This document shows, piece by piece, positions 16,111 to 25,628 of a stretch of DNA of 63,077 nucleotides. Under the pieces are notes generated by a model, which saw only the letters and a program-made list of their open reading frames with translations, did no database searches and was not told the origin of the DNA. The DNA is taken from assembly GCA_014190675.1 (NCBI GenBank), contig BJGT01000003.1, positions 21,025-84,101 of the forward strand. The letters are read 5' to 3'. A program made the translations under genes and the position numbers. Every line of letters starts with the position of its first letter. Position 1 is the stretch's first letter. The DNA is from Comamonadaceae bacterium. Lineage in GTDB: Bacteria > Pseudomonadota > Gammaproteobacteria > Burkholderiales > Burkholderiaceae_C.

Positions 16111-18399
16111 ATGAAGTTTCGTTTTCCCATCGTGATCATTGACGAAGATTTTCGCTCTGAAAACACCTCCGGTTTGGGCATCAGGGCGCTGGCACAGGCG
16201 ATTGAAGCCGAGGGCTTTGAGGTGCTGGGTGTCACGAGCTATGGCGACCTGAGCCAGTTTGCCCAGCAACAAAGCCGTGCCAGCACCTTTATTTTGTCGA
16301 TCGACGATGAGGAGTTCACGCCCGGCCCGGACCTCGATCCGGCGGTGTTGAACCTGCGCAACTTTATTCTCGAGGTGCGGCGCAAAAATCTGGATGTGCC
16401 GATCTATGTTTACGGCGAAACCAAGACTTCACGCCATATCCCAAACGACATCCTGCGCGAACTCCATGGCTTCATTCATATGTTTGAGGACACCCCGGAG
16501 TTTGTCTCGCGACACATCATCCGGGAAGCCAAAAGCTACCTCGAAGGTGTGCAGCCGCCGTTCTTCAAGGCACTGCTCGATTACGCCGAAGATGGCTCGT
16601 ATTCCTGGCATTGTCCTGGTCATTCCGGCGGCGTGGCCTTTTTGAAAAGCCCAGTTGGGCAGATGTTCCACCAGTTCTTTGGCGAAAACATGTTGCGTGC
16701 CGATGTCTGCAACGCGGTTGAAGAACTCGGGCAATTGCTAGACCACACCGGACCGGTGGCAGCCTCTGAGCGTAATGCAGCCCGAATTTTCAATGCTGAC
16801 CACTGCTTTTTTGTCACCAATGGCACCAGCACCAGCAACAAGATGGTCTGGCATCACACGGTAGCGCCCAATGATGTGGTGGTGGTAGACCGTAATTGCC
16901 ACAAGTCCATCCTGCATGCCATCATCATGACGGGGGCGATCCCGGTGTTCCTCAAGCCTACGCGCAACCACTTCGGCATCATCGGGCCGATTCCGAAGGG
17001 TGAATTCGAGCCGGCCGCCATCAAGGCCAAAATAGAGGCCAACCCGCTGGTGCGCCAGCACTTGCAGGGGCTTGACACAGCCACCATCAAGCCCCGGGTG
17101 CTGACACTCACCCAGTCCACCTATGACGGCGTGCTGTACAACACCGAAACCGTCAAAAGCATGCTTGACGGTTATGTGGAAAACATCCACTTTGATGAAG
17201 CCTGGTTGCCGCATGCGGCATTTCATCCTTTTTACGGCAGCTACCACGCGATGGGAAAAAAACGCACACGGCCCAAGCAGGCCATGGTGTATGCCACGCA
17301 ATCAATTCACAAATTGCTGGCCGGTATCAGCCAGGCCAGCCACGTGCTGGTACAGAATTCACAGACTGTCAAACTCGACAAACACCTCTTCAATGAAGCC
17401 TACTTGATGCACACCAGCACGTCGCCGCAGTACAGCATCATTGCCAGTTGTGATGTCGCTGCGGCCATGATGGAGCCCCCCGGGGGCACGGCTTTGGTCG
17501 AGGAGAGCATTGCCGAGGCGCTGGACTTTCGGCGCGCCATGCGCAAGGTAGATGAAGAATATGGTGATGACTGGTGGTTCAAGGTGTGGGGCCCGGATAT
17601 CACCATTGAGGAGGGTATTGGGCGGGCCGACAACTGGATCATCAAGGGGGAGTCTCCCAACGCCAAGGCCGGGGTGAACTGGCACGGGTTTGGGAAAATG
17701 GCAGCTGGCTTCAACATGCTCGACCCGATCAAGTCGACGATCGTGACGCCTGGCATGGACCTCAATGGCAGGTTTTCTGCCACTGGCATCCCGGCCAGCG
17801 TGGTGACCAAATTTTTGGCCGAGCACGGCGTGGTCGTAGAAAAAACTGGGCTGTACAGTTTTTTCATCATGTTCACCATTGGCATCACCAAGGGCCGCTG
17901 GAACAGCATGCTGACTGCGCTGCAGCAGTTCAAGGACGATTACGCCAAAAATCAGCCCATGTGGCGCATCCTGCCCGAGTTTTGCCAAAAGCACCCCCGC
18001 TATGAGCTCATGGGTCTGCGAGACTTGTGCCAACACATCCATGCCCTGTATGCCAAGTACGACATTGCCCGCCTCACCACCGAGATGTACTTGAGCGACC
18101 TGATGCCGGCCATGAAGCCGAGTGACGCATACGCGCACATTGCGCTGCGCAAGACCGAGCGGGTCGAGATTGACCACCTCGAAGGCCGTGTGACTGTTGG
18201 TCTGGTCACCCCCTATCCGCCTGGCATTCCGCTACTGATTCCGGGCGAAGTGTTCAACCACAAAATTGTGGAATATCTCAAGTTCTCGCGCGAGTTCAAC
18301 GCCAAATGCCCGGGCTTCGAGAGCGATATTCACGGCCTGGTGGAAGAAGTTGGCGACGATGGCAAGGTGCACTACTTTGCCGACTGCGTGCTCCCCTGA
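16111..18399 (+). CDS. Arginine/lysine/ornithine decarboxylase (PLP fold type I)
   Basis: A 762-residue protein with three regions. The N-terminal wing/response-regulator-like domain starts MKFRFPIVIIDEDFRSENT. The PLP aminotransferase-fold core has SWHCPGHSGG at about residue 168 and the PLP Schiff-base Lys near residue 401 in ATQSIHKLLAG. The C-terminal domain contains TPYPPGIPLLIPGE, which is characteristic of the class. Members decarboxylate lysine, ornithine or arginine to cadaverine, putrescine or agmatine, with acid-stress or polyamine roles. The specificity cannot be decided by eye. It is monocistronic, divergent from the NfeD gene and convergent with fabI. Confidence 0.92.
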   Translation: MKFRFPIVIIDEDFRSENTSGLGIRALAQAIEAEGFEVLGVTSYGDLSQFAQQQSRASTFILSIDDEEFTPGPDLDPAVLNLRNFILEVRRKNLDVPIYVYGETKTSRHIPNDILRELHGFIHMFEDTPEFVSRHIIREAKSYLEGVQPPFFKALLDYAEDGSYSWHCPGHSGGVAFLKSPVGQMFHQFFGENMLRADVCNAVEELGQLLDHTGPVAASERNAARIFNADHCFFVTNGTSTSNKMVWHHTVAPNDVVVVDRNCHKSILHAIIMTGAIPVFLKPTRNHFGIIGPIPKGEFEPAAIKAKIEANPLVRQHLQGLDTATIKPRVLTLTQSTYDGVLYNTETVKSMLDGYVENIHFDEAWLPHAAFHPFYGSYHAMGKKRTRPKQAMVYATQSIHKLLAGISQASHVLVQNSQTVKLDKHLFNEAYLMHTSTSPQYSIIASCDVAAAMMEPPGGTALVEESIAEALDFRRAMRKVDEEYGDDWWFKVWGPDITIEEGIGRADNWIIKGESPNAKAGVNWHGFGKMAAGFNMLDPIKSTIVTPGMDLNGRFSATGIPASVVTKFLAEHGVVVEKTGLYSFFIMFTIGITKGRWNSMLTALQQFKDDYAKNQPMWRILPEFCQKHPRYELMGLRDLCQHIHALYAKYDIARLTTEMYLSDLMPAMKPSDAYAHIALRKTERVEIDHLEGRVTVGLVTPYPPGIPLLIPGEVFNHKIVEYLKFSREFNAKCPGFESDIHGLVEEVGDDGKVHYFADCVLP

Positions 18400-18447
18400 G
18401 CGCTTGCCAGATCCTGCTGCGGACAACGCCCGCGCCGGTTAGGCGAC

Positions 18448-19236
18448 CTAAGGGGCCTCGACCACCGCCACAGCGGTCTGGCTGACGCCACAGTCAACAT
18501 AAGAGATCTGCCCGGTCATGCCTGAGGCCAGGTCGCTGAGCAGAAAAGCGGCCACATTGCCGACCTCGTCAATCGTCACATTGCGGCGCAAGGGCGAGGC
18601 ATTGGCCGAAATCGCCAGCAGTCGGCCAAAGTCTTTGATGCCGCTGGCAGCCAGGGTTTTGATGGCTCCGGCGCTCAGTCCGTTGACCCGAATACCGCGC
18701 GAACCCACCGCTTCTGCCAGGTAGCGCACCGCCGACTCCAGGGATGCCTTGGCCAGCCCCATGGTGTTGTAACTGGGCACCACCCTGACTCCGCCCAGGT
18801 AGGTCAGGGTCAGAAGGGAGGCCTTCGCGCTCAGGTAGGGCAGCGCGGCTTTGGCCATGGCCGGAAAGCTGTAAGCGCTGATGTCATGGGCGATGCGGAA
18901 GTTTTCCCGCGTCAAGCCGTCAAGAAAATTGCCGGCTATGGCTTCGCGCGGTGCATAGCCGATGCTGTGCACCAGGCCGTCAAAGATTGGCCAGTGACCC
19001 GACAGGTCAGTGAACAGTTGGTCGATTTGTGCATCGTCGCCCACGTCACAGTCAAAAATCAAGCTGGAGCCGAAATTTGCCGCGAATTCGGTGGTGCGCT
19101 CCTTGAAGCGTTCCCCGACATAGCTGAAGGCCAATTCGGCGCCCTGCTGGTGGCAGGCGCGAGCGATACCGTAGGCAATAGACCGGTTGGAAAGGACGCC
19201 GGTGACCAGTATTTTTTTGCCGTTCAGGAAACCCAT
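18448..19236 (-). CDS. fabI: Enoyl-[acyl-carrier-protein] reductase FabI
   Basis: A 262-residue NADH-dependent enoyl-ACP reductase of the fatty-acid elongation cycle. It has the FabI start GFLNGKKILVTGVLSNRSIAYGIA, the catalytic Y146 and Y156 and K163 in SYNTMGLAKASLE, matching E. coli numbering for Y156 and K163. The C-terminal GMTGQISYVDCG segment is typical. The length matches FabI (about 262). It is divergent from yejA, with the two starts within about 45 bp, so promoters must overlap the gene starts. The wild-type-like Gly in position 93 (SIGYAP) is the residue often changed in triclosan-resistant mutants. Confidence 0.96.
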   Translation of the reverse strand: MGFLNGKKILVTGVLSNRSIAYGIARACHQQGAELAFSYVGERFKERTTEFAANFGSSLIFDCDVGDDAQIDQLFTDLSGHWPIFDGLVHSIGYAPREAIAGNFLDGLTRENFRIAHDISAYSFPAMAKAALPYLSAKASLLTLTYLGGVRVVPSYNTMGLAKASLESAVRYLAEAVGSRGIRVNGLSAGAIKTLAASGIKDFGRLLAISANASPLRRNVTIDEVGNVAAFLLSDLASGMTGQISYVDCGVSQTAVAVVEAP

Positions 19237-19280
19237 ATCGTCCTCAAAATTTCTGCGGTGAATTGATGCAGAATTGTCGC

Positions 19281-21077
19281 ATGCGCGGTTTCTTGTTTTT
19301 TTTATGCCTGAGCCTGGTTGGCCCAGCCTGGGCTGCCTACGGCTATGCGCTGTGGGGCGATTTGAAATACCCGGCCAACTTTTCTCATTTCGATTACGTC
19401 AATCCGCAAGCTCCGAAGCGGGGGGAGTTGCGACTGGTAAGCAATCTGCGGGTTTCGACATTTGACAAGTACAACCCCTTCACCATGAAGGGATCGGCCC
19501 CGGCCTATCTCTCGGACATGCTGTTTGACGCCCTGCTGACTGGCGCCCTTGACGAGACCGCTGCTGGCTACGGGCTATTGGCCAGCGATGTCGAAGTGGC
19601 AGCAGATGGCCTGAGTGCCACCTTCAAGCTGCGCCCGCAGGCCAGGTTTCACAATGGCGACCCGGTGCTTGCTGCAGATGTCAAACACAGCTTTGACACG
19701 CTGGTCGGGCCACACACCTCGCCGGCCTATAAAACCCTGCTTGAAGATGTGGCTGCAGCCGAGGTGGTCGATGAGCTCACGGTGCGCTACCGCTTTCGTA
19801 AGGCCAACCGGGAATTGCCGCTGCGGGTGGGGGGTTTGCCCGTGTTTAGCCGACAGTGGGGGGTGGAGAACGGCGTCGCCAAGTCCTTTGACAAAGTGGT
19901 GATGGATATCCCAATTGGCAGCGGCCCTTACCGGATTGGACCGGTGCGTTTTGGCAAAGACATCACCTATGTGCGCGACGCCAACTACTGGGCCAGGGAG
20001 CTCAATGTCAAGCGCGGCAGCCATAATTTTGAGCGCATTACTGTCAAGATCTACAAAGACAGCACCGCCCGTCTCGAAGCGCTCAAGGCCGGCGAGTTCG
20101 ATCTGATGCGGTTTTTTTCCGCCGGCGATTGGGCCCGGCGCGTTACCGGCAAGCGTTTTGACAGCGGAGAATTGGTCAAGACCGAGTTCCGGCACCGCCT
20201 GCCCTCGGGATTTCAGAGCTATGTGCTCAACACCCGGCGCGAAAGGTTCAAGGACCCCAGGGTGCGCCAAGCCCTGGGCCTGGCGCTCGATTACGAGTGG
20301 ATGAACCGGCAAATGTTTTACAACGCCTACCAGCGCGTCAATGGCTTGTTTGGCAACACCGATTGCCAGGCCAGTGGCCTGCCCGAGGCTTCAGAGTTGG
20401 CCCTGCTGGAGCCTTGGCGCAGCGAGGTGCCCGGCGCCGTTTTTGGCAATATGACAGTGCCACCACGCACCGACGGCCAGCAAAGCCTGCGCGGCAATTT
20501 GCGCCAGGCCCAGGCCCTGCTTAAAGCCGCTGGCTGGGAGGTCCGCGATGGCGTTTTGAAAAACGCGCGCGGTGAGACTTTCGTGATGGAGTACCTAGAC
20601 AGCAACGAAGCCGGTGCCCGGGTGGTCACGCCCTGGGCCAGAAACCTTGAAAAACTCGGTATTGCACTGAAGTTTCGGCCGGTAGACTTTGCCTTATACC
20701 AGCAGCGTTTACAAAAATTCGAGTTCGACATCACGTCGCTGGCCTACGGTGGCACCCACAACCCTGGACAGGAATATGCCGACTTGTTTGGATCTAAAGC
20801 CGCCGACGTGGAAGATTCCGGCAACATGTCTGGCATCAAGAGCCCAGCGGTTGACGCCTTGATTGGCGCCATGACTGCAGCCCGCACCCGAGCCGAGTTG
20901 TTGCCCGCCTGCCGTGCCCTGGAGCGCGTCATCAGCCACAGCCACATCCTCATTCCCCAGTGGGCCGCTGGAACGCACCGCATGGCCTACAACAGTTGGC
21001 GCCTGCAGGGGCCGCCCGCCATGCCTCCCTACGCAGCTGGCGAGGGTTGGGCCATTGACACCTGGTGGGCCAAATAA
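19281..21077 (+). CDS. yejA: ABC transporter periplasmic binding protein, family 5 (YejA-like)
   Basis: A ~598-residue extracellular solute-binding protein of family 5. The ATG at 19281 is preferred because it starts a proper signal peptide (RGFLFFLCLSLVGPAWA, cut before AYGYALWGD). An in-frame TTG at 19263 and ATG at 19266 would add a short non-hydrophobic lead. The mature start with YPANFSHFDYVNPQAPKRG and the DKYNPFTMKGSAPAYL segment are typical of YejA, the receptor of the YejABEF peptide importer, which in enteric bacteria takes up microcin C and oligopeptides. First of four consecutive genes yejA-B-E-F. Confidence 0.93.
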   Translation: MRGFLFFLCLSLVGPAWAAYGYALWGDLKYPANFSHFDYVNPQAPKRGELRLVSNLRVSTFDKYNPFTMKGSAPAYLSDMLFDALLTGALDETAAGYGLLASDVEVAADGLSATFKLRPQARFHNGDPVLAADVKHSFDTLVGPHTSPAYKTLLEDVAAAEVVDELTVRYRFRKANRELPLRVGGLPVFSRQWGVENGVAKSFDKVVMDIPIGSGPYRIGPVRFGKDITYVRDANYWARELNVKRGSHNFERITVKIYKDSTARLEALKAGEFDLMRFFSAGDWARRVTGKRFDSGELVKTEFRHRLPSGFQSYVLNTRRERFKDPRVRQALGLALDYEWMNRQMFYNAYQRVNGLFGNTDCQASGLPEASELALLEPWRSEVPGAVFGNMTVPPRTDGQQSLRGNLRQAQALLKAAGWEVRDGVLKNARGETFVMEYLDSNEAGARVVTPWARNLEKLGIALKFRPVDFALYQQRLQKFEFDITSLAYGGTHNPGQEYADLFGSKAADVEDSGNMSGIKSPAVDALIGAMTAARTRAELLPACRALERVISHSHILIPQWAAGTHRMAYNSWRLQGPPAMPPYAAGEGWAIDTWWAK

Positions 21078-21079
21078 GC

Positions 21080-22108
21080 ATGTTGACTTACATCCTCAAG
21101 CGGCTGTTGCTGATGGTGCCCACCCTGCTGGGCGTGCTGTTGGTGACCTTTGTGGTGATCCAGTTTGTGCCAGGCGGACCGGTCGAGCAGTATTTGGCCG
21201 AGTCCCGGGCCGGCAGCGGGCAGGGGGCTGAGGGCGCTGGCTCGGCTTACCGTGGCTCACAGGGGGTTGATCCAAAACGCATCGAGCAAATCAAGGCCTT
21301 GTATGGCTTTGATAAGCCGGCGCACGAGCGCTTTGTCCAGATGGTGCAGCAATTCGCCCGCTTCGATTTGGGCCGGAGTTTTTTCCAAAACAAAGACGTG
21401 GCGCAACTGATCTACGAGAAGCTGCCGGTCTCTATCAGCTTGGGGCTGTGGACTTTTTTTATCAGCTACCTGGTCGCCGTGCCGCTGGGCGTGGCCAAGG
21501 CGGTACGCGCTGGATCGCGCTTTGACCTGGTCACCACGCTGTTGGTGATGCTGGGCTATGCGATACCAGGTTTTGTGCTTGGGGTGGCTTTGTTGGTGGT
21601 GTTTGGTGGGCAGTTACAGTGGTTTCCGCTGCGCGGGTTGACCTCCAGCAACTGGGATGAGCTCACCTGGGGCGCGCGGGTGGTTGACTACCTGTGGCAC
21701 ATCGCCATGCCGGTGACAGCCATGGTGTTGGGCAGTTTTGCGGTTACCTCTATGCTCACGAAAAATGCCTTTCTGGAGGAAATTCGTAAGCAGTATGTGG
21801 TGACCGCACGCGCCAAGGGCCTCGATGAGCGCCAGGTGCTTTGGAAACATGTGTTCCGCAACGCTTTGATTCCGATCATCACCGGTTTTCCCGCGGCTTT
21901 TATTGGCGCCTTTTTTACCGGCTCGCTGCTGATCGAGACCCTGTTTTCGCTCGATGGCCTGGGCCTGCTGAGTTACGAGAGCGTGATTCGGCGTGACTAC
22001 CCGGTGGTGCTGGGAACCTTGTACTTCTTTACCCTGATCGGTCTGGTCACCAAGCTGGTGTCTGATTTGTCTTATGTTTGGGTGGATCCCCGTGTCAAGT
22101 TCGACTGA
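21080..22108 (+). CDS. yejB: ABC transporter permease YejB-like
   Basis: A ~342-residue permease of the dipeptide/oligopeptide class. It starts MLTYILKRLLLMVPTLLGVLL, the usual first helix of DppB/OppB/YejB proteins. The cytoplasmic EAA-like loop TARAKGLDERQVLWKHVFRNAL is present near residue 248. The ATG at 21080 follows the yejA stop by 2 bp and is preferred to the GTG at 21065. A Gly/Ser-rich insert (SRAGSGQGAEGAGSAYRGSQ) lies in the first periplasmic loop, a usual place of length variation. It overlaps the yejE start. It forms the heteromeric channel with YejE. Confidence 0.94.
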   Translation: MLTYILKRLLLMVPTLLGVLLVTFVVIQFVPGGPVEQYLAESRAGSGQGAEGAGSAYRGSQGVDPKRIEQIKALYGFDKPAHERFVQMVQQFARFDLGRSFFQNKDVAQLIYEKLPVSISLGLWTFFISYLVAVPLGVAKAVRAGSRFDLVTTLLVMLGYAIPGFVLGVALLVVFGGQLQWFPLRGLTSSNWDELTWGARVVDYLWHIAMPVTAMVLGSFAVTSMLTKNAFLEEIRKQYVVTARAKGLDERQVLWKHVFRNALIPIITGFPAAFIGAFFTGSLLIETLFSLDGLGLLSYESVIRRDYPVVLGTLYFFTLIGLVTKLVSDLSYVWVDPRVKFD

Positions 22109-23159
22109 GAGCAACACAAAATTCCTGACCCGGCCTGGCAATTCGCCCGCGCGCCGAGCCTGGGGTCGGTTCCGGCGCAACCGCCTGGGCTACTGGAGCC
22201 TGGTTTGTTTTTGTTTGCTGGTGCTGCTTAGCCTGGCAGCAGAGTTGGTGTCCAACGACCGCCCCCTGCTGGTGCGCTACCAAGGGCAGTTTTATACGCC
22301 GGTGATTCAAAGTTACCCTGAAACTGTGTTTGGCGGAGACTTCCAGACGCCAACCGATTACCTTGACCCGTTTATTCGGCAGCGCCTGAGCGAGTCCGGC
22401 AATTGGGCGCTCTATGCGCCCAACCCCTATGGACCAAAAACTCTCAACTACTTTGCCAAATCACCCAACCCCTCGGCGCCCAGCAGCGAGAACTGGCTGG
22501 GCACCGATGACCGTGGACGCGACCTGCTGGCCCAGCTGATCTATGGTTTTCGGGTCAGTGTGCTGTTTGCCTTGGCGCTGACCTTCACGGGTACTGTTCT
22601 GGGTGTGCTCACTGGCGCGCTACAGGGTTTTTTTGGTGGCAAGACTGACCTGGCGTTTCAGCGTTTCATTGAAATCTGGAGCGCTATGCCCGAGTTGTAT
22701 CTGCTGATCATCTTCAGCGCCGTGTTTGCGCCGAGCTTGGGGCTGCTGCTGCTGCTGCTGAGCCTGTTTGGCTGGATGGGTTTGTCAGACTATGTGCGGG
22801 CCGAGTTTTTTCGCAACCGGCAGCTCGACTATGTGCGCGCAGCGCGCGCCTTAGGCGTGAGCAACTGGCAGATCATCCGCCGGCATGTCCTGCCCAACAG
22901 CCTCACGCCGGTGGTTACCTTTTTGCCGTTTCGCATGAGCGGGGCGATTCTGGCGCTCACCTCGCTTGATTTTCTGGGCCTTGGTGTGCCGCCTGGTACG
23001 CCATCACTGGGCGAGCTGCTTTCGCAGGGCAAGAACAACATCGACGCCTGGTGGATTTCTTTGTCCACTTTTTTGGTCTTGGTGCTGACACTCTTGTTAC
23101 TGACTTTCATGGGCGACGCACTGCGTGATGCGCTCGATCCGCGCAAGGCCGACCGATGA
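22074..23159 (+). CDS. yejE: ABC transporter permease YejE-like
   Basis: A 361-residue permease of the OppC/YejE type. A basic N-terminus (RRAWGRFRRNRLGYWSL) leads into the first helix. A large periplasmic segment with FGGDFQTPTDYLDPFI follows, then the core with LGTDDRGRDLLAQLIYGFRVS and the EAA loop VRAARALGVSNWQIIRRHVLPN. A Leu run encoded by CTG repeats lies in a membrane helix near residue 225. The ATG at 22074 overlaps yejB by 35 bp; a GTG at 22092 would give a smaller overlap. It is followed directly by yejF (ATGA overlap). Confidence 0.93.
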   Translation: MFGWIPVSSSTESNTKFLTRPGNSPARRAWGRFRRNRLGYWSLVCFCLLVLLSLAAELVSNDRPLLVRYQGQFYTPVIQSYPETVFGGDFQTPTDYLDPFIRQRLSESGNWALYAPNPYGPKTLNYFAKSPNPSAPSSENWLGTDDRGRDLLAQLIYGFRVSVLFALALTFTGTVLGVLTGALQGFFGGKTDLAFQRFIEIWSAMPELYLLIIFSAVFAPSLGLLLLLLSLFGWMGLSDYVRAEFFRNRQLDYVRAARALGVSNWQIIRRHVLPNSLTPVVTFLPFRMSGAILALTSLDFLGLGVPPGTPSLGELLSQGKNNIDAWWISLSTFLVLVLTLLLLTFMGDALRDALDPRKADR

Positions 23160-24751
23160 GTTCGCCTTTGCTCAGTGTGAGTGGTTTGCGGGTTGCGTTT
23201 GCCGGCCATGAGGTGGTGCACGGCATTGACTTTGCCGTCGAGCCAGGCGAAAAAGTTGCTTTGGTGGGCGAATCAGGATCGGGCAAAACAGTCACTGCCC
23301 TGAGCCTGTTGCGGTTGGCACAAGACGCCACAGTGGTCGGCAGCGCTGTCTTTGATCGCCAAGATTTGCTGGCCATGCCCGAGCGCGCCCTGCGGGCCAT
23401 ACGCGGGCAGGACATTGCCATGATTTTCCAGGAGCCCATGACTGCGCTCAACCCCCTGTTGAGCGTGGGCGAGCAAATTGTCGAGGTGTTGCAGCTCAAA
23501 ATGGGTTTGTCGCGGCAGCAGGCCTGGCCCAAAGCCATCGAGCTGATTACCCAAACCGGTATCAGTGAAGCAGCTCGGCGTGCCAGCGCCTACCCGCACC
23601 AACTCAGCGGCGGCCAACGCCAGCGGGCCATGATTGCCATGGCGCTGGCCTGCCAGCCGCGGCTGTTGCTGGCCGATGAGCCGACCACGGCCCTGGACGT
23701 GAGCCTGCGCGCCCAGATTTTGGATCTGATCGCTGATTTGCAAAGAAAAAATGGCATGGCTGTGTTACTCATCACCCACGACCTCAACTTGGTGCGCCGC
23801 TTTGCGGACCGGGTGCTGGTGATGGAGAACGGGTATGTGGTGGAGCAGGGCACAGTGCCCGAGGTTTTTGGCCGACCTCGCCATGCCTACACCCGACGGC
23901 TGCTTGAGAGTCGCCCCGAGCGGGATGTGGCAGAGCCGCCAGCAAGCGATGCGCCTGCCCTGCTGGCAAAAGCCAGCAATTTGCGGGTGAGCTATGCCGT
24001 GCCGCGCCCGGGTATTGCGGGCTGGTTTGGGCAGGGTGAATTTGTCGCTGTGCAGGGCGCAAATTTTTCGATTCAGGCGGGGCAGACTCTTGGTGTCATT
24101 GGTGAATCCGGCTCGGGCAAATCAACCCTGGCGCTGGCGCTGCTGGGTTTGCTGCCGAGCTCTGGTGAGTTGCAAGTCGGGACGAGCCCCTGGGGCGTGA
24201 ACGCACAGCAAAACCAGCGCATGCGGCGCATGGTGCAGGTGGTGTTTCAAGATCCGTTCTCTTCTTTATCGCCTCGTTTGACAGTTGAAGAAATCGTCGG
24301 GGAGGGCCTGCTGGTTCATGAGCCAGGGTTGAGCGCGCAAGCACGGCGAGAGCTTGTTTTGGCGGCACTGCGCGATGTCGGCATGGCCCTGGATGGGGAC
24401 GAAGCTGCACTGCTGCGACGATACCCGCATGAATTTTCGGGTGGCCAGCGCCAGCGCCTGGCGATTGCCAGAGCCCTGATCATCAAGCCAGACGTCCTGG
24501 TGCTCGATGAGCCAACCAGCGCGCTCGATGTGACCATCCAAAAACAGGTTCTTGGCTTGTTGCAGCGCCTGCAGCGAGAGCGGGGCCTGAGCTATTTGCT
24601 CATCACACATGATGTGGACGTGATCCGGGCCATGGCGCACCAGGTGCTCGTGATGAAAGACGGTGAGGTTGTTGAGTCTGGAGCCTGCGAACAATTGTTC
24701 CAAGCGCCTCAGCATGATTACACCCGCCAGTTGCTCGCCTCGGTTGCTTAA
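23156..24751 (+). CDS. yejF: ABC transporter ATP-binding protein with two nucleotide-binding domains (YejF-like)
   Basis: A 531-residue protein with two fused ABC ATPase domains, as in YejF. The first has Walker A GESGSGKT at 38-45 and signature LSGGQRQR near 150. The second has GESGSGKS near 318 and FSGGQRQR near 428, each followed by a Walker B with DEPT. The linked domains power the YejB/YejE channel. It overlaps the yejE stop by 4 bases and ends the transporter operon. About 235 bp separate it from rimP, including the hairpin at 24926-24954. Confidence 0.95.
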   Translation: MSSPLLSVSGLRVAFAGHEVVHGIDFAVEPGEKVALVGESGSGKTVTALSLLRLAQDATVVGSAVFDRQDLLAMPERALRAIRGQDIAMIFQEPMTALNPLLSVGEQIVEVLQLKMGLSRQQAWPKAIELITQTGISEAARRASAYPHQLSGGQRQRAMIAMALACQPRLLLADEPTTALDVSLRAQILDLIADLQRKNGMAVLLITHDLNLVRRFADRVLVMENGYVVEQGTVPEVFGRPRHAYTRRLLESRPERDVAEPPASDAPALLAKASNLRVSYAVPRPGIAGWFGQGEFVAVQGANFSIQAGQTLGVIGESGSGKSTLALALLGLLPSSGELQVGTSPWGVNAQQNQRMRRMVQVVFQDPFSSLSPRLTVEEIVGEGLLVHEPGLSAQARRELVLAALRDVGMALDGDEAALLRRYPHEFSGGQRQRLAIARALIIKPDVLVLDEPTSALDVTIQKQVLGLLQRLQRERGLSYLLITHDVDVIRAMAHQVLVMKDGEVVESGACEQLFQAPQHDYTRQLLASVA

Positions 24752-24925
24752 GCGAGAGTTTCCATCAGCCGGAGGTTCGAGCCCACTCAGTGTCTGGCGG
24801 GAGATTGGCCGCGCGACTCGTTTCGCCTCAAACCGGCGCACTGACGAGCAAGGCCCGTGAGAAACGATTCAGAATCAACGGGTTGGGCGTACGAATAGGG
24901 GTAGAATCCGATTTTCACGGCCAAG

Positions 24926-24954
24926 CGGGCGGGTTATCACCGCCCGTTTTTTTT
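24926..24954 (+). terminator. Intrinsic terminator-like hairpin in the rimP leader
   Basis: A perfect 7-bp stem, CGGGCGG (24926-24932) and CCGCCCG (24940-24946), with a 7-nt loop is followed at once by eight T residues (24947-24954). It ends 32 bp before the rimP GTG. It can end transcripts from yejF or act as an attenuator for the rimP-nusA-infB operon. A TAGAAT hexamer at 24902-24907 lies just upstream, but no good -35 is visible at the usual distance. Confidence 0.8.
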
Positions 24955-24986
24955 GGTCTTTTATTTTGTTTTTTATCTAAGTAAAC

Positions 24987-25601
24987 GTGCCTCTGACGGA
25001 AATTGTTGAGCAAACCGTGGCCGGGCTGGGCTATGACTTGGTGGCCACTGACCGGTCCGCCGGTGGCCTGCTGCGCATCACGATCGACCTGCCGTGGCCG
25101 CAGGTTCAGGGCGGCTCAGACAGTGAGCAACTCGTAACGATTGAGGATTGTGAAAAAGTGACCCGGCAACTGCAGTTCGCCCTTGAGGTGGACGGCATAG
25201 AGTACAAACGTTTGGAAGTGTCATCGCCTGGCATTGACCGGCCCCTGCGCCACGAGCAGGATTTTGAGCGTTTTGTGGGTCGGGTGATTGACATCACGCT
25301 CAAGGCGGCGATGGGTGCGGCGGCGCAGGGCTTGACCAGCGCGAGTCGAAAAAAATTTCGCGGCAGGCTGGAGCGCGGCAAAGTTGTTGGCAGCGCAGCT
25401 TCATGGCAAATTGTTTGGGCTGACGAGCCCGTGGTCAAACCAGGGCAGAGGGTGAGTAAAAAACGCCTGGCCGCGCCGCTGCAGGTGCTGGGGTTTACCC
25501 AGGAAGAAATACGCGAAGCGCGCTTGGCGCCCATCGTCAGTTTCAAGGGTCGGGGCGTGCTCAGTGGCGCGCCTGGTGCCGATGAATCTGAATTAAGTTG
25601 A
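24987..25601 (+). CDS. rimP: Ribosome maturation factor RimP
   Basis: A 204-residue protein needed for 30S subunit assembly. It starts with GTG, giving PLTEIVEQTVAGLGYDLVATD. Typical RimP features are the EDCEKVTRQLQFALEVDG segment, then LEVSSPGIDRPLRHEQDFERFVG, the most conserved RimP stretch. The C-terminal domain is longer than in enteric RimP (about 150 residues), with an inserted AMGAAAQGLTSASRKKFRG region and an acidic tail. First gene of the translation operon, 27 bp before nusA. The stop lies in a short GTTGA tandem repeat. Confidence 0.95.
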   Translation: MPLTEIVEQTVAGLGYDLVATDRSAGGLLRITIDLPWPQVQGGSDSEQLVTIEDCEKVTRQLQFALEVDGIEYKRLEVSSPGIDRPLRHEQDFERFVGRVIDITLKAAMGAAAQGLTSASRKKFRGRLERGKVVGSAASWQIVWADEPVVKPGQRVSKKRLAAPLQVLGFTQEEIREARLAPIVSFKGRGVLSGAPGADESELS

Positions 25602-25628
25602 GTTGAGTTGACATAGGAGAGTCTTGGC

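Noticed and set aside
17474-17489. CCCCCCGGGGG sequence in the decarboxylase gene as a third copy of the dispersed repeat
   Set aside because: Only the short C/G core matches; the arms and spacing are absent and the bases encode a Pro-Pro-Gly-Gly turn.
22742-22760. CTG trinucleotide run in yejE as a possible phase-variation tract
   Set aside because: Encodes a Leu run in a membrane helix; unit length of three cannot shift the frame.
24771-24787. T-arm-like GGTTCGAGCC sequence downstream of yejF, possible tRNA
   Set aside because: The five-base stems around the loop contain a mismatch, and no acceptor, D or anticodon arms could be placed around it.
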